35,551 bases of DNA. It comes from an uncultured Clostridia bacterium (GTDB taxonomy: Bacteria; Bacillota; Clostridia; TANB77; CAG-508). Under the pieces are notes generated by a model. That model had not been told where the DNA came from. It saw only the letters and a program-made list of their open reading frames with translations, and made no database searches. How positions within the stretch are numbered: the first letter of the stretch is position 1; every line of letters starts with the position of its first letter. Where the stretch lies: NCBI GenBank assembly GCA_944386315.1, contig CALXAS010000001.1:1-35551 (forward strand). Reading direction: 5' to 3'. The position numbers and the translations under genes were made by a program. Positions 13,788-21,597 of this stretch are shown one piece after another.

Positions 13788-15299
13788 CTATAACATATTA
13801 CTTGGATTAATTTCTATCATCACTCTTGTTTCATCCTTCGTTTTCTTTTGTATAAAATCTAAGCCTTGTTGCAAAAAATCTCTAATTTTTTCATCATATA
13901 AACACTTGATTAATATACGAAAACGAAATTGTTTTTTAATTTGTGTAATTGGTGATGCGACTGGTCTGTATAGTAAAATGCCTAATTTTTGCTCTTGCAT
14001 TTTGGTTTTATAATATTCATACAAATTTTGTGCTATTTCCATCACCTTGTTTTCGTCTTTTCCTTGTATTCCAATCATTATTATATCGCAAAACGGTGGA
14101 TATTTCAACTGTTTTCTAATACCTATTTCCGCTTGGTAAAAAGCCTTGTAGTCTTGTTTTGCGGCATACTGTATAGCTAGACTATCTGGGTTATAGGTTT
14201 GTACAATTACTTTGCCTGGCAGATTTTCTCTTCCTGCTCGCCCTGCTACCTGTGTTAAAATCTGAAAAGTCCTTTCATTAGCTCTAAAGTCTTCTATATT
14301 TAAGCTACCATCTGCTGCCATAACCCCTACCAAAGTAACATTAGGAAAATGATGCCCTTTTACCACCATTTGTGTTCCTATTAAAATATCAATATTTTCA
14401 TTTTTAAATTTTTCTAATATCACTTCATGTCCATTTTTCTTGCTAACAGTGTCTGTATCCATGCGAATGGTGGTTGCCATAGGAAATATTTTATGAATTT
14501 CTTCCTCTAATTTTTGGGTTCCAGAGCCAAAATAGCGGATATTTCTACTTTGGCAGTTAGGACATATAGTACTTGGCTTTTCTTCGTATCCACAATAATG
14601 GCACTTTAGTTTATTTTCTCTTAAATGATACGTCAAGGTAATATCACAGTTTTTACATTTTAAGGTATAACCACAGTCTCTACACATAATAAAGGTAGAA
14701 TAGCCTCTTCTGTTTAAAAATAAAATAGTTTGCCTCTTATTTTTCAAATTTTCTTCTACCGCTGTATATAACTGTGTACTAAGCATAGAACGATTTCCTT
14801 TGGCAAGCTGTTCTCTCATATCTATAATGTCTACTGTTGGAAGATGAGAACTATTGGCTCTTTTTGTTAGTTCTAATAACGTTATATTTCCTTTTTGTGC
14901 TTGATAATAAGTGGTCATAGATGGGGTAGCACTTCCTAACACCAAAGGCACTTCCTTTTCCTTGCCTATCTTTCTTGCTACTTCTTTTGCATCATACCTT
15001 GGTGACATTTCGGACTGATAAGAAGTATCATGTTCTTCGTCAATAATAATAATTCCTAAATCTTTAACAGGGGCAAATATAGCAGAACGTGCTCCTATTA
15101 CAATTTGTGCCACTCCTTTTTGAATACGTCTCCACTCATCATATCTTTCCCCTATAGACAACTTACTATGCAAAACAGCAATTTTTTCTTCTCCAAAACG
15201 ACGAATAAATCTATCCACCATTTGCGGTGTTAAGGAAATTTCTGGTACTAACAAAATACTACTCTTTCCTTGCTCTAATACTTTTTCTATCAATTGCAT
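13788..15299 (-). CDS. priA: Primosomal helicase PriA, C-terminal frame (after the +1 shift)
   Basis: This frame carries nearly all of the PriA helicase and zinc-binding region. True entry is at the GGA codon 15317-15315, upstream of the first ATG; the ATG at 15299 is internal (family context ..GSGKTEVYMQLIEKVLEQ). Visible parts: ILLVPEISLTPQM, the DEEH box (IIIIDEEHDTSY), LVLGSATPS, the zinc-binding cysteines CRDCGYTLKCKNC and CHYCGYEEKPSTICPNC, and late helicase motifs QILTQVAGRAGR. Joined to the N-terminal frame the product is about 749 residues, a normal PriA length. PriA reloads the replisome at stalled forks. Nothing after the break looks decayed, which argues against an old pseudogene. 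Confidence 0.93.
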   Translation of the reverse strand: MQLIEKVLEQGKSSILLVPEISLTPQMVDRFIRRFGEEKIAVLHSKLSIGERYDEWRRIQKGVAQIVIGARSAIFAPVKDLGIIIIDEEHDTSYQSEMSPRYDAKEVARKIGKEKEVPLVLGSATPSMTTYYQAQKGNITLLELTKRANSSHLPTVDIIDMREQLAKGNRSMLSTQLYTAVEENLKNKRQTILFLNRRGYSTFIMCRDCGYTLKCKNCDITLTYHLRENKLKCHYCGYEEKPSTICPNCQSRNIRYFGSGTQKLEEEIHKIFPMATTIRMDTDTVSKKNGHEVILEKFKNENIDILIGTQMVVKGHHFPNVTLVGVMAADGSLNIEDFRANERTFQILTQVAGRAGRENLPGKVIVQTYNPDSLAIQYAAKQDYKAFYQAEIGIRKQLKYPPFCDIIMIGIQGKDENKVMEIAQNLYEYYKTKMQEQKLGILLYRPVASPITQIKKQFRFRILIKCLYDEKIRDFLQQGLDFIQKKTKDETRVMIEINPSNML

Positions 15300-16038
15300 A
15301 TAGACTTCTGTTTTTCCGTGAACCTGTTACCCCAAATAAAAGATATTCTGCATGCATCTTATCGTCTATCGCTTCTTCTATTTCTTCAAAAGCACTTTGT
15401 TGTTCTGGTGTTAGTGGTAGCTTTTCTGTTTTTCCCTTTTTATCATATAGTTGAAATGGATTTCTCTGTACTTCTTTTTCTTCAATGGTAATATATCCAT
15501 TTTTTTTCAAAGTTTTCATCACTGCTTTGGATACTTCTGTGAAAAGAGATAGATCAGAAATATTGGTTTCCCCATTATCTATCAAAAATTTCAACAAACG
15601 AATATGCTTTGGAGATGTAATCTGTTTGGTTTCTATCTCCCACTCAATTTCTTCTCTTTCTTTTGCTAAGTCTACAAAATTCGCTGTTTTTTCTTTTATA
15701 CGGTTTTCTACCTTTTTTTTCATGCTTCCTGGAGGCATCATTAATTTGATGCAATCCGAAAGATTGCAAAAGTATCTTTTTGCCATCCATTTAGCAATTT
15801 CTACTTGCTCTTTGGTTAAAGCATTTTGATTTTCTATTTTGGCAATCTCTTTTGTTTGAAAAGAAGATTGTTCTTTTAATCCGATAATAAAGCCTTCTTC
15901 TAGTGTTTTTCTCTGCCCGAAAGGTACTAAAACATAGGCTCCTATTTTTGCCATGTTTTGCATAGCTTCTGGAACCTCATAATCGAATGTTCTATTTAAA
16001 TCTCTTGCACTATTATTTAATATTACTTCTGCTATCAA
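15259..16038 (-). CDS. priA: Primosomal helicase PriA, N-terminal frame (before the +1 shift)
   Basis: N-terminal 240 codons of PriA: the 3'-DNA-end binding domain (LIAEVILNNSARDLNRTFDY, VPFGQRKTLEEGFIIG), the winged-helix domain (about residues 100-190), and the start of helicase lobe 1 up to FGVTGS of Walker A. I chose TTG at 16038 because the first residues then match the usual PriA start (M-IAEV) and AGAGGAAG lies about 8 nt upstream; in-frame ATGs at 16068 and 16098 would add non-conserved residues and approach the upstream terminator. After TCA the zero frame reads CGG and off-family residues (RKNRSLYAIDRKSIRARKE) to a stop. Confidence 0.9.
   Translation of the reverse strand: MIAEVILNNSARDLNRTFDYEVPEAMQNMAKIGAYVLVPFGQRKTLEEGFIIGLKEQSSFQTKEIAKIENQNALTKEQVEIAKWMAKRYFCNLSDCIKLMMPPGSMKKKVENRIKEKTANFVDLAKEREEIEWEIETKQITSPKHIRLLKFLIDNGETNISDLSLFTEVSKAVMKTLKKNGYITIEEKEVQRNPFQLYDKKGKTEKLPLTPEQQSAFEEIEEAIDDKMHAEYLLFGVTGSRKNRSLYAIDRKSIRARKE
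15315..15324 (-). other. priA: +1 frameshift site in priA at a CGG codon
   Basis: Zero-frame codons read GGT TCA CGG AAA AAC AGA. The family sequence GSGKTEVY is recovered only if the C at 15318 is skipped: GGT TCA (C) GGA AAA ACA GAA GTC. The break falls inside Walker A, on its second glycine. Without the shift, translation ends about 20 codons later. CGG is otherwise absent in frame from the conserved genes here. Confidence 0.85.
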
Positions 16039-16100
16039 TTTTCTTCTTCCTCTTCTTTTTTCTTGCATTAGTATATCAAATTTTGTAGGAAGAAACAAGA

Positions 16101-16129
16101 AAAAGCCAGTTTTTTATCACTGGCTTTTT
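16101..16129 (-). terminator. Bidirectional terminator, left end of the small-gene cassette
   Basis: AAAAGCCAGT and ACTGGCTTTT form a 10-bp stem with an 8-nt loop, and U-rich tails are possible on both strands. It ends the transcript of the gene at 16168-16377 before priA. Confidence 0.75.
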
Positions 16130-16167
16130 CATCCCGACAGAAATAACTGCTCCCCCATAGGCAAATC

Positions 16168-16377
16168 CTAATCTGCATAAAATTTCAAAGAGCCATACAC
16201 TCCTTGTTTGGCAAGAGCTTTTAGGTCATCTAGCTCTTTTTCGGAGTGTATTTCATACCAATCTCTGTCGGTTACTTTGCATACAACCGGTACACCGGTT
16301 GCCAGATGCTCTCTGGCTTCATTTTCAGTTGCCCTCTTTTTGGGCACCTCATCGAACTCCAAATCTAGCATCCTCAT
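16168..16377 (-). CDS. Small hypothetical protein (69 aa) with foreign codon use
   Basis: A strong AGGAGGT ribosome binding site, its own promoter (16448-16476) and a terminator support a real gene. The product is charged and soluble: LDLEFDEVPKKRATENEA, then HLATGVPVVCKVTDRDWYEI, then SEKELDDLKALAKQGVYGSL. No family is recognised. The GVPVVCKVTDRDWYEI stretch looks like a short beta hairpin with a DRDWYE turn, and the rest is helical. Codon use differs from neighbours: CTG, GCC, ACC, GAC, CCC and GTG are frequent and G+C is visibly higher. It is divergent to the gene at 16614-16814. Confidence 0.75.
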   Translation of the reverse strand: MRMLDLEFDEVPKKRATENEAREHLATGVPVVCKVTDRDWYEIHSEKELDDLKALAKQGVYGSLKFYAD

Positions 16378-16447
16378 GTTGTTTACCTCCTTTTATAAGG
16401 GGTTTTGGAAAATTCCTTTCCAAAATATAACATTTTGTAACAACATT

Positions 16448-16476
16448 ATTTTACCATTTTTCTAATGTTATGTCAA
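16448..16476 (-). promoter_or_regulatory. Promoter of the small gene at 16168-16377
   Basis: TTGACA (16476-16471), 17-nt spacer ending in ATGG, TAAAAT (16453-16448): near-consensus with extended -10. Confidence 0.75.
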
Positions 16477-16549
16477 TTATTTTCTTTTATTTTACCTTTC
16501 GGTTTATATTCTATACTGTGTATTTACATAAATTTTAATTGCACATTAC

Positions 16550-16578
16550 TTGCATTTTTCTCTTTTTTATGATATTAT
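16550..16578 (+). promoter_or_regulatory. Promoter of the small gene at 16614-16814
   Basis: TTGCAT (16550-16555), 17-nt spacer ending in ATGA, TATTAT (16573-16578). Confidence 0.7.
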
Positions 16579-16613
16579 GTAATTATATTATTATATTTAA
16601 GGAGGATTATGAT

Positions 16614-16814
16614 ATGCGGAAAATGAAAACCAAAAGAGGTATTTGGACAATCTACGGAATCAATTTGATTCCCAGCGATACCATTTACCAGAAAGTAAAA
16701 GAAGCTATCGAACAGGACCTGTTGAACCAGAGTTATCTTCAGAATATCACTGGTCACAGAAACCCTATTTTGATTGATCCTCAGGATCAGTCAATTGAGT
16801 TCTTATCTTTCTAA
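16614..16814 (+). CDS. Small hypothetical protein (66 aa) with foreign codon use
   Basis: This is the only convincing plus-strand gene in the window. ATG at 16614 lies 8 nt after a perfect AAGGAGG; upstream in-frame ATGs lack such a site. Product: MRKMKTKRGIWTIYG, then INLIPSDTIYQKVKEAIEQD, then QNITGHRNPILIDPQDQSIE. No family is recognised and there is no membrane segment. Codon use is unlike neighbours: glutamine is mostly CAG, and CTG, ATC, AAC and TTC are common, while the surrounding genes prefer CAA, TTA, ATT and TTT. The second codon is CGG. It has its own promoter and a strong terminator. Confidence 0.78.
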   Translation: MRKMKTKRGIWTIYGINLIPSDTIYQKVKEAIEQDLLNQSYLQNITGHRNPILIDPQDQSIEFLSF

Positions 16815-16822
16815 GGCAGAAA

Positions 16823-16866
16823 AGAGGAGTGGCTTGTACTTAGCACTCCTCTTCCTCCTTTTTTAT
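16823..16866 (+). terminator. Terminator, right end of the small-gene cassette
   Basis: AAGAGGAGTG and CACTCCTCTT form a 10-bp stem around a 12-nt loop, followed by CCTCCTTTTTT. Confidence 0.85.
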
Positions 16867-16921
16867 AAACATAATTTTTGCAAGTTTTGTTTTCTAATCA
16901 AAATTTTAAACATTTCGTCAT

Positions 16922-17710
16922 CTATTCTATCACTTGTTTTGCTACTACCACCATTCTTCCATTTTCTTGAGAATATTCACAGGTAATCATCGTTAATAAA
17001 GGTTCTGGATATTGAGCAGTTATACCTGTATCATACAATTTTATAGCATTTATATTCTCTATGTACTCTTGATAAATTTCTTGTGTATCTAAACTAGTAT
17101 AATTATAATAGCGAAATACATTTTTTTCATTTTGATAGAATATACGAGATGGAAAAACAGCTATAATTTCATACTTTCTTACTTCATTTTCCATAACAAA
17201 GGTCACATTTTTATGTTCTTCCCAATAGCTTTTTTCCTTATAATTTAATAAATTTTGGAACATTTCTCCATCTTTCATATTATGCCCATATAAAATAAGA
17301 TTTGCATTTTGATTCTCTATATTTACTGTATTTTTTAAATAAATGGAACCATAGGAACTCTTTTCTTTTTTATAATTATGCGTTAGATAATATTCATTGT
17401 CCTCTGATTGCAAAATAGGATAATGAATTTGTGTTCCTTCTATTTTTATCCATGCCTTGATATCTGGATTTTGTTCTTGCAGAGCTTTTAATTTACCTAT
17501 TTTTTCTTCATCTTGGGTATTAGCTCCCTCTACGGAAGAAGAGTCCATAAATTCTTGCACTTCTTGTATTGCTTGTTTTGCTTTTTGCTTTTGATACTCT
17601 GACCAAACAAAATACCCTACTGCTATTAAAATAAGAATCACTAAAACAATTATGATGCATATCTTCCATTTTTGGTTTGTTGTTTTTGCGTGTTTATTTT
17701 TTTTCTTCAT
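16922..17710 (-). CDS. srtB: Class B sortase
   Basis: 262-residue membrane-anchored transpeptidase. A basic N terminus and one membrane helix (about 16-36) precede an extracellular sortase domain. Catalytic residues are His143 (LILYGHNM), Cys244 (LTMITCEYS) and Arg252 (NGRMVVVAK). The TITC..S...RMVV signature and the inserted helix around residues 200-225 are typical of class B. Sortases cut a C-terminal motif in secreted proteins and attach them to the cell wall. The neighbouring upstream gene encodes a protein with an EPKTGE sorting signal, the most likely substrate. It starts at ATG 17710 after AAGGAG. Confidence 0.95.
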   Translation of the reverse strand: MKKKNKHAKTTNQKWKICIIIVLVILILIAVGYFVWSEYQKQKAKQAIQEVQEFMDSSSVEGANTQDEEKIGKLKALQEQNPDIKAWIKIEGTQIHYPILQSEDNEYYLTHNYKKEKSSYGSIYLKNTVNIENQNANLILYGHNMKDGEMFQNLLNYKEKSYWEEHKNVTFVMENEVRKYEIIAVFPSRIFYQNEKNVFRYYNYTSLDTQEIYQEYIENINAIKLYDTGITAQYPEPLLTMITCEYSQENGRMVVVAKQVIE

Positions 17711-17745
17711 GAGAAACTCCTTAACATCTTCTTTCCCTATAAATT

Positions 17746-17783
17746 AGACATGAAGATAATGCCTATCTTCATGTCTTTTTTCC
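17746..17783. terminator. Hairpin between the surface protein gene and srtB
   Basis: AGACATGAAGATA and TATCTTCATGTCT form a perfect 13-bp stem with a 5-nt loop. The T-run is on the plus strand; on the minus strand only AATTT follows, so it may act as a processing or attenuation hairpin for srtB rather than a full terminator. Confidence 0.55.
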
Positions 17784-17815
17784 TTTTTATTGCATAAGAT
17801 TTATCCTACTATTTT

Positions 17816-19507
17816 CTAAACATTTTTTCTTTTAGAAAAAGCTACTATTCCTATACTAGAAAATACAATAACTACATAAGATACTATTGCTACTACACTA
17901 TTGCTTTCTCCTGTTTTTGGCTCATCATCTAACTTGCCTTTTCCTTCGTTAACATTTGTATTCTCTCCACTATTATTTTGTGTATTATTAGTAGTATTGT
18001 TTTCTGTTGTATTTTCTGTTTCATTGTCACTTGGTGTATTTCCCGTTTCTGTACTATTTGCAACTATAGATGCTGGCAACTCTGCCACAGATGCTACCCA
18101 TCTTGAGCAATGATCTATAGAAAAAGTAATTCCTGCATCATACTCCATTTTTTCTATTGTAGTTACATACTCACATTTTTGTGTTTCTTCATTATAATAA
18201 TACAAACGTGTTGCATCTAAAATAGGAGAATATAATCCAAGTGTATTAGTATCTATAATTTCAATAGTTGCTTTTGCTGGTAATGAACCACTATGTTTAA
18301 AATCTAAAAATAATACATCTTCTTGTCCTTCTAATTCATCAATAAAGCAATCTACCTTTTCAATTCCTATATCTATATCCTTAGTTGTATCTGTAATATT
18401 TTCTGGTGCAAATTCCCATCTATAGTAATATCCATTTTCTGCCATATATTCAATATTTAAGCTTTTATTCATTTCTTTTGCTGCTTTTAAAAGCTTGCTT
18501 GATAAAATGGTATCTTTTTTCGTTGTATAGCTAATATAAGGTGTATCTGGTATATATTTTGCATAAGTAATAAGATCCTCTATTTCTTGTTCTGAAATAG
18601 TTTCCTCAAAGAAAATTTTTGGTAAAACACTGCATGGAACTGTAACAGATAAACCTTGTACAGTAAAGGTAACGTTTGTAATTCCTACATCATGAATCGT
18701 AATTTCTCCTTTTTCATTAATATCTAAAATAGATTCATCTTCTACTGAAAAAGTAGTCTTTGCTAATAAATCTTCTTCTATATTTACATTAGAAATAACT
18801 AGTCTATTTTTATTTTCTTTTGTCATTGTCCATGTATTAATTTTACCTTGGTCAAAAACACAACCATCTGAATAGGTATCCTCACCTATTGACTCAATTC
18901 TTAAATCATTTAGTGAAAATTTTGGTTTTATTTGAATGGTATATTCCGTTGTTTCTGATGCATTTCCCTCTGCATCGTAATAAGTAATTCCTATTGTTTC
19001 TTTCGCTCCCATAAGGCGATGTACACTTGTTTGTTCTCCTCCTGAAAGAACTGAAGAAATAATGGAAATGGTTCTTTGAATATACTTTGCTTCTTGCGTT
19101 AATCCTTGCCCCATAGATATTTCATTGAAGTTTGCATCTGCAAAAGTAGCATTAAACTCATTAGACTTTAAACCATCCTCATCAATTACCCAAAATTTTG
19201 CAGAAGTATATTTGCTTGCTGCATCTTCTGGCACAGGAATGTAACAAAGAAGTCCACCTGGTTGCCCTTTGGAACCTTCATTTAATAAGTCTTGAAATGT
19301 TTGGCTTAATTCACTTTCTGGTTGGTAATATTCTCCTTCCTTTAATTGAATTGTGGTTGTATTTCCCACATCTGTTCTTTCAACATCCATAACACTTTCT
19401 ATTGGCAATACCATTCCATTTGTTGCAGCTTGCGACACGGTTGAATAAAAGAATAGAATTCCAATAAGAAACGCTAAAAATCCTAAAATTTTAACTGTCT
19501 TCTTCAT
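17816..19507 (-). CDS. Secreted cell-wall anchored surface protein, probable sortase substrate
   Basis: 563 residues. Residues 1-27 form a signal peptide ending ..STVSQAA. A mostly beta extracellular region follows; residues 230-300 look like an Ig-like/Big_2 unit (ESILDINEKGEITIHDVG, TNVTFTVQGLSVTVPC). Residues 320-475 form a domain seen in clostridial surface proteins, with TRLYYYNEETQKCEYV and FSIDHCSRWVASVAELP. An N/T/E-rich linker (about 480-522) leads to EPKTGE at 529-534, a hydrophobic helix and the basic tail KRKNV: a cell-wall sorting signal in which E replaces L of LPxTG. Two cysteines (CEYV, DHCS) might form a disulfide. It has its own promoter and lies just before the sortase gene. 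The ligand or role is unknown. Confidence 0.85.
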   Translation of the reverse strand: MKKTVKILGFLAFLIGILFFYSTVSQAATNGMVLPIESVMDVERTDVGNTTTIQLKEGEYYQPESELSQTFQDLLNEGSKGQPGGLLCYIPVPEDAASKYTSAKFWVIDEDGLKSNEFNATFADANFNEISMGQGLTQEAKYIQRTISIISSVLSGGEQTSVHRLMGAKETIGITYYDAEGNASETTEYTIQIKPKFSLNDLRIESIGEDTYSDGCVFDQGKINTWTMTKENKNRLVISNVNIEEDLLAKTTFSVEDESILDINEKGEITIHDVGITNVTFTVQGLSVTVPCSVLPKIFFEETISEQEIEDLITYAKYIPDTPYISYTTKKDTILSSKLLKAAKEMNKSLNIEYMAENGYYYRWEFAPENITDTTKDIDIGIEKVDCFIDELEGQEDVLFLDFKHSGSLPAKATIEIIDTNTLGLYSPILDATRLYYYNEETQKCEYVTTIEKMEYDAGITFSIDHCSRWVASVAELPASIVANSTETGNTPSDNETENTTENNTTNNTQNNSGENTNVNEGKGKLDDEPKTGESNSVVAIVSYVVIVFSSIGIVAFSKRKNV

Positions 19508-19538
19508 ATTTTTCCCCCTTTTTTAATTTTTATGTTCT

Positions 19539-19567
19539 TATTAAATCACTATTCTTTTTTGTGTCAA
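19539..19567 (-). promoter_or_regulatory. Promoter of the surface protein-sortase pair
   Basis: TTGACA (19567-19562), 17-nt spacer, TTAATA (19544-19539), about 30 nt before the ATG at 19507 and its GGGGGA ribosome binding site. Confidence 0.6.
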
Positions 19568-19576
19568 GTGCCATTT

Positions 19577-20152
19577 TTAAAATTCTGCTTCTTTCAACGC
19601 ATATTCATTTTCTATAATCGTTTGTATAATTTGTACACTCTTTTCTAAATTGTTATTTTTAATCACATAATCATACATATCAATACGTGACTCTTCATAA
19701 TCAAAACGATTTAAACGAAGTTGTATTTCTTTAATACTTGGCTTATCAATACGTCTTTGCAAACGTTTCATTAAAATATCCTTTGGCACTCTCAAGAAAA
19801 TAGTAACCACTTTAGTATCTTGTTTTAATAACTGAATTAGATTCTCTACTCCATTGACATCAATATCTTTTACAATAATTTTTCCACTTTGTATTTTTTC
19901 ATTCATCAATTTTCTAGATGTACCATAATAATGTTCATGGTGTACATTGTATTCATATAGTTCCTTCTTTTCTATCATTGCTTCAAATTCTTCTGTAGAT
20001 ACAAAATGATAAGTTTGTCCTGGTACGTCTCCCGGTCTTGGTGGTCTATCTGTAAAAGAAGGAAGGGATACCACATTTTCCATTCTTTTAATTAATTCTT
20101 TTTTTATGGTATCTTTTCCTGCTCCGGATACCCCTGAAAGTAATACTAACAT
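19577..20152 (-). CDS. gmk: Guanylate kinase
   Basis: 191-residue enzyme converting GMP to GDP with ATP. The P-loop reads LLSGVSGAGKDTI (residues 4-16), with GVSGAGKD in place of the commoner GPSGVGKG. The GMP-binding part shows SFTDRPPRPGDVPGQTYHF. The lid and base-binding parts follow (YEYNVHHEHYYGTSRK; VVTIFLRVPKD). Its ATG overlaps the rpoZ stop by 7 nt, so gmk and rpoZ are translationally coupled, the usual remA-gmk-rpoZ neighbourhood of Firmicutes. Confidence 0.96.
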   Translation of the reverse strand: MLVLLSGVSGAGKDTIKKELIKRMENVVSLPSFTDRPPRPGDVPGQTYHFVSTEEFEAMIEKKELYEYNVHHEHYYGTSRKLMNEKIQSGKIIVKDIDVNGVENLIQLLKQDTKVVTIFLRVPKDILMKRLQRRIDKPSIKEIQLRLNRFDYEESRIDMYDYVIKNNNLEKSVQIIQTIIENEYALKEAEF

Positions 20153-20343
20153 AAAATTTTCACCTTACCCTCTGCAATTTCGTTTGCAGCAATGGTAACT
20201 GGTGCTTGTTCATTTACATCTGTTAGTATTTCACTTCCTGCTGCTATTTGTCTTGCACGTCTTGCCGTTGCAATAACTAATCTAAATTTACTATCTGTTT
20301 TTGTCATAAGTTCTGCTGTTGTTGGTTTTACTATCATTTTCAT
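20146..20343 (-). CDS. rpoZ: RNA polymerase omega subunit
   Basis: 65-residue omega subunit that helps assemble RNA polymerase. The core KFRLVIATARRARQIAAG is the conserved region that clamps the beta-prime subunit. It ends ANEIAEGKVKIL. It lies between remA (12 nt upstream) and gmk (overlapping). Two initiators are possible (ATG at 20343 or the Met two codons later); the first has GAAAGAAGGA ahead. Confidence 0.95.
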   Translation of the reverse strand: MKMIVKPTTAELMTKTDSKFRLVIATARRARQIAAGSEILTDVNEQAPVTIAANEIAEGKVKILC

Positions 20344-20355
20344 TCCTTCTTTCTT

Positions 20356-20625
20356 TTAAATTTTTTCATCTAGCGCTAAACTTTCTTTTCCTTCTTTTGC
20401 AAATCTGGCAGCTACTGTTTCTGGTTGCACTGCTGAAAATATTACATGCCCTGAATCCATAATTAGAACGGCTCTCGTCTTTCTTCCATATGTAGCATCT
20501 ATTGCTGTTCCATTTTCTCTTGCATCTTGCATAATTCTTTTTATAGGTGCTGACTCTGGACTAACAATAGCCACAATTCTATTTCCTGATACAATATTAC
20601 CAAACCCAATATTGACTAATTGCAT
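20356..20625 (-). CDS. remA: RemA-like regulator (DUF370)
   Basis: 89-residue protein of the RemA/YlzA family. The sequence opens MQLVNIGFGNIVSGNRIVAI and contains SPESAPIKRIMQDARENG, then DATYGRKTRAVLIMDSGHVI, all hallmarks. In B. subtilis RemA binds DNA and activates biofilm matrix and osmoprotection genes as a ring-forming regulator. Placement before gmk-rpoZ and after yicC is conserved in Firmicutes. A stable hairpin (20644-20666) lies just before its ribosome binding site. Confidence 0.95.
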   Translation of the reverse strand: MQLVNIGFGNIVSGNRIVAIVSPESAPIKRIMQDARENGTAIDATYGRKTRAVLIMDSGHVIFSAVQPETVAARFAKEGKESLALDEKI

Positions 20626-20643
20626 AGAATCTACCTCCTTTTC

Positions 20644-20666
20644 TTAGGAAAATATTCTTTTCCTAA
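20644..20666 (-). other. Hairpin in the remA leader
   Basis: TTAGGAAAA and TTTTCCTAA form a perfect 9-bp stem with a 5-nt loop, ending only a few bases before the AGGAGG of remA. No U-run follows, so it is more likely an RNA processing or translational element than a terminator. Confidence 0.45.
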
Positions 20667-20701
20667 CTTCAGATATGAACTCTTTGCCATTTGGTATGTT
20701 T

Positions 20702-21577
20702 CTATTCTATGTTTTGTATTTGTTCTCTTATATCTTCTAACATGGTCTTTAGGTCTATTACTAAATTTGTAATCTCCAAATTAGCCGATTTGGAACCAAT
20801 TGTATTTACTTCTCTATTCATTTCCTGTATTAAAAAATCCATTTTTTTACCAACTGGCTTTTTCTCTTCTAATAAATTCTTCATTTGCATGACATGGCTC
20901 TTTAGCCTTGTTACTTCTTCTTCGATAGATGTTCTATCTGCAAAAATAACTGCCTCTTGTGCAATTCTCGATTCTTCTATTTCATCTGATTGCAACATAT
21001 CTTTTACTCTCTGTCTTAATTTTACTACATATTCTTCTACAAGTCCAGCAGAATATTCAGAAAATTTTAGAATTTCTTTTTCTACTTGCTCTACTCTGCC
21101 TAGTAAATCTTCTTTTATTTTATTGCCTTCCACTTCTCTCATTTCTACAAAATGCTGAATTGCTTCTTGCAAACATGCCATCACTTCTTGCTCAATCACA
21201 TCTTCTTTTGTCTCTATTGTCTGTACACTTAAAACCTCTGGCAATTTGATAACTTCTGTAACAGGAATAGATAGTGCCAACTGATTTTCTTCTGCTAATG
21301 TATAAAAGGCATCCATGTATTTTTTTACCATTTCATGGTTAACAATAATATCTTTTCCTTCTCCACTGTTATTTTCAAAAGTAACAAATACATCTACTTT
21401 TCCTCTAGAAATACTTGCTCCTATTTGCTTTTTCATTTTATCTTCTAAGTAGGTTAGGGTTTTAGGTAATTTTATGGTAATATCACTATATTTATGATTC
21501 ACGGATTTCATTTCTATTTGATAATTTCTATTTTCTTTTTCTAAGCTTGCTCTTCCATAGCCTGTCATACTTCTCAT
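20702..21577 (-). CDS. yicC: YicC family endoribonuclease
   Basis: 291 residues, complete. The N terminus MRSMTGYGRASLE and VKSVNHKYSDI-type start (here EMKSVNHKYSDITIKLP) mark the YicC N-terminal domain. The C-terminal DUF1732 domain shows RIAQEAVIFADRTSIEEEV, then RLKSHVMQMKNLLEEKKPVG and KMDFLIQEMNREVNTIGSK. E. coli YicC is an endoribonuclease acting in mRNA turnover. It stands upstream of remA-gmk-rpoZ, the order common in clostridia. Confidence 0.95.
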   Translation of the reverse strand: MRSMTGYGRASLEKENRNYQIEMKSVNHKYSDITIKLPKTLTYLEDKMKKQIGASISRGKVDVFVTFENNSGEGKDIIVNHEMVKKYMDAFYTLAEENQLALSIPVTEVIKLPEVLSVQTIETKEDVIEQEVMACLQEAIQHFVEMREVEGNKIKEDLLGRVEQVEKEILKFSEYSAGLVEEYVVKLRQRVKDMLQSDEIEESRIAQEAVIFADRTSIEEEVTRLKSHVMQMKNLLEEKKPVGKKMDFLIQEMNREVNTIGSKSANLEITNLVIDLKTMLEDIREQIQNIE

Positions 21578-21597
21578 TTTGTTGTACCTCTTTTCTA

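Noticed and set aside
15316..15318. CGG reassigned to another amino acid
   Set aside because: No single amino acid at CGG restores either gene; both need a change of frame. The three CGG codons in orphan genes give no alignment to judge their meaning.
16168..16814. The two small cassette genes as a known type II toxin-antitoxin pair
   Set aside because: They are divergent, each with its own promoter and terminator, unlike the usual co-transcribed pair, and neither sequence matches a family I know.
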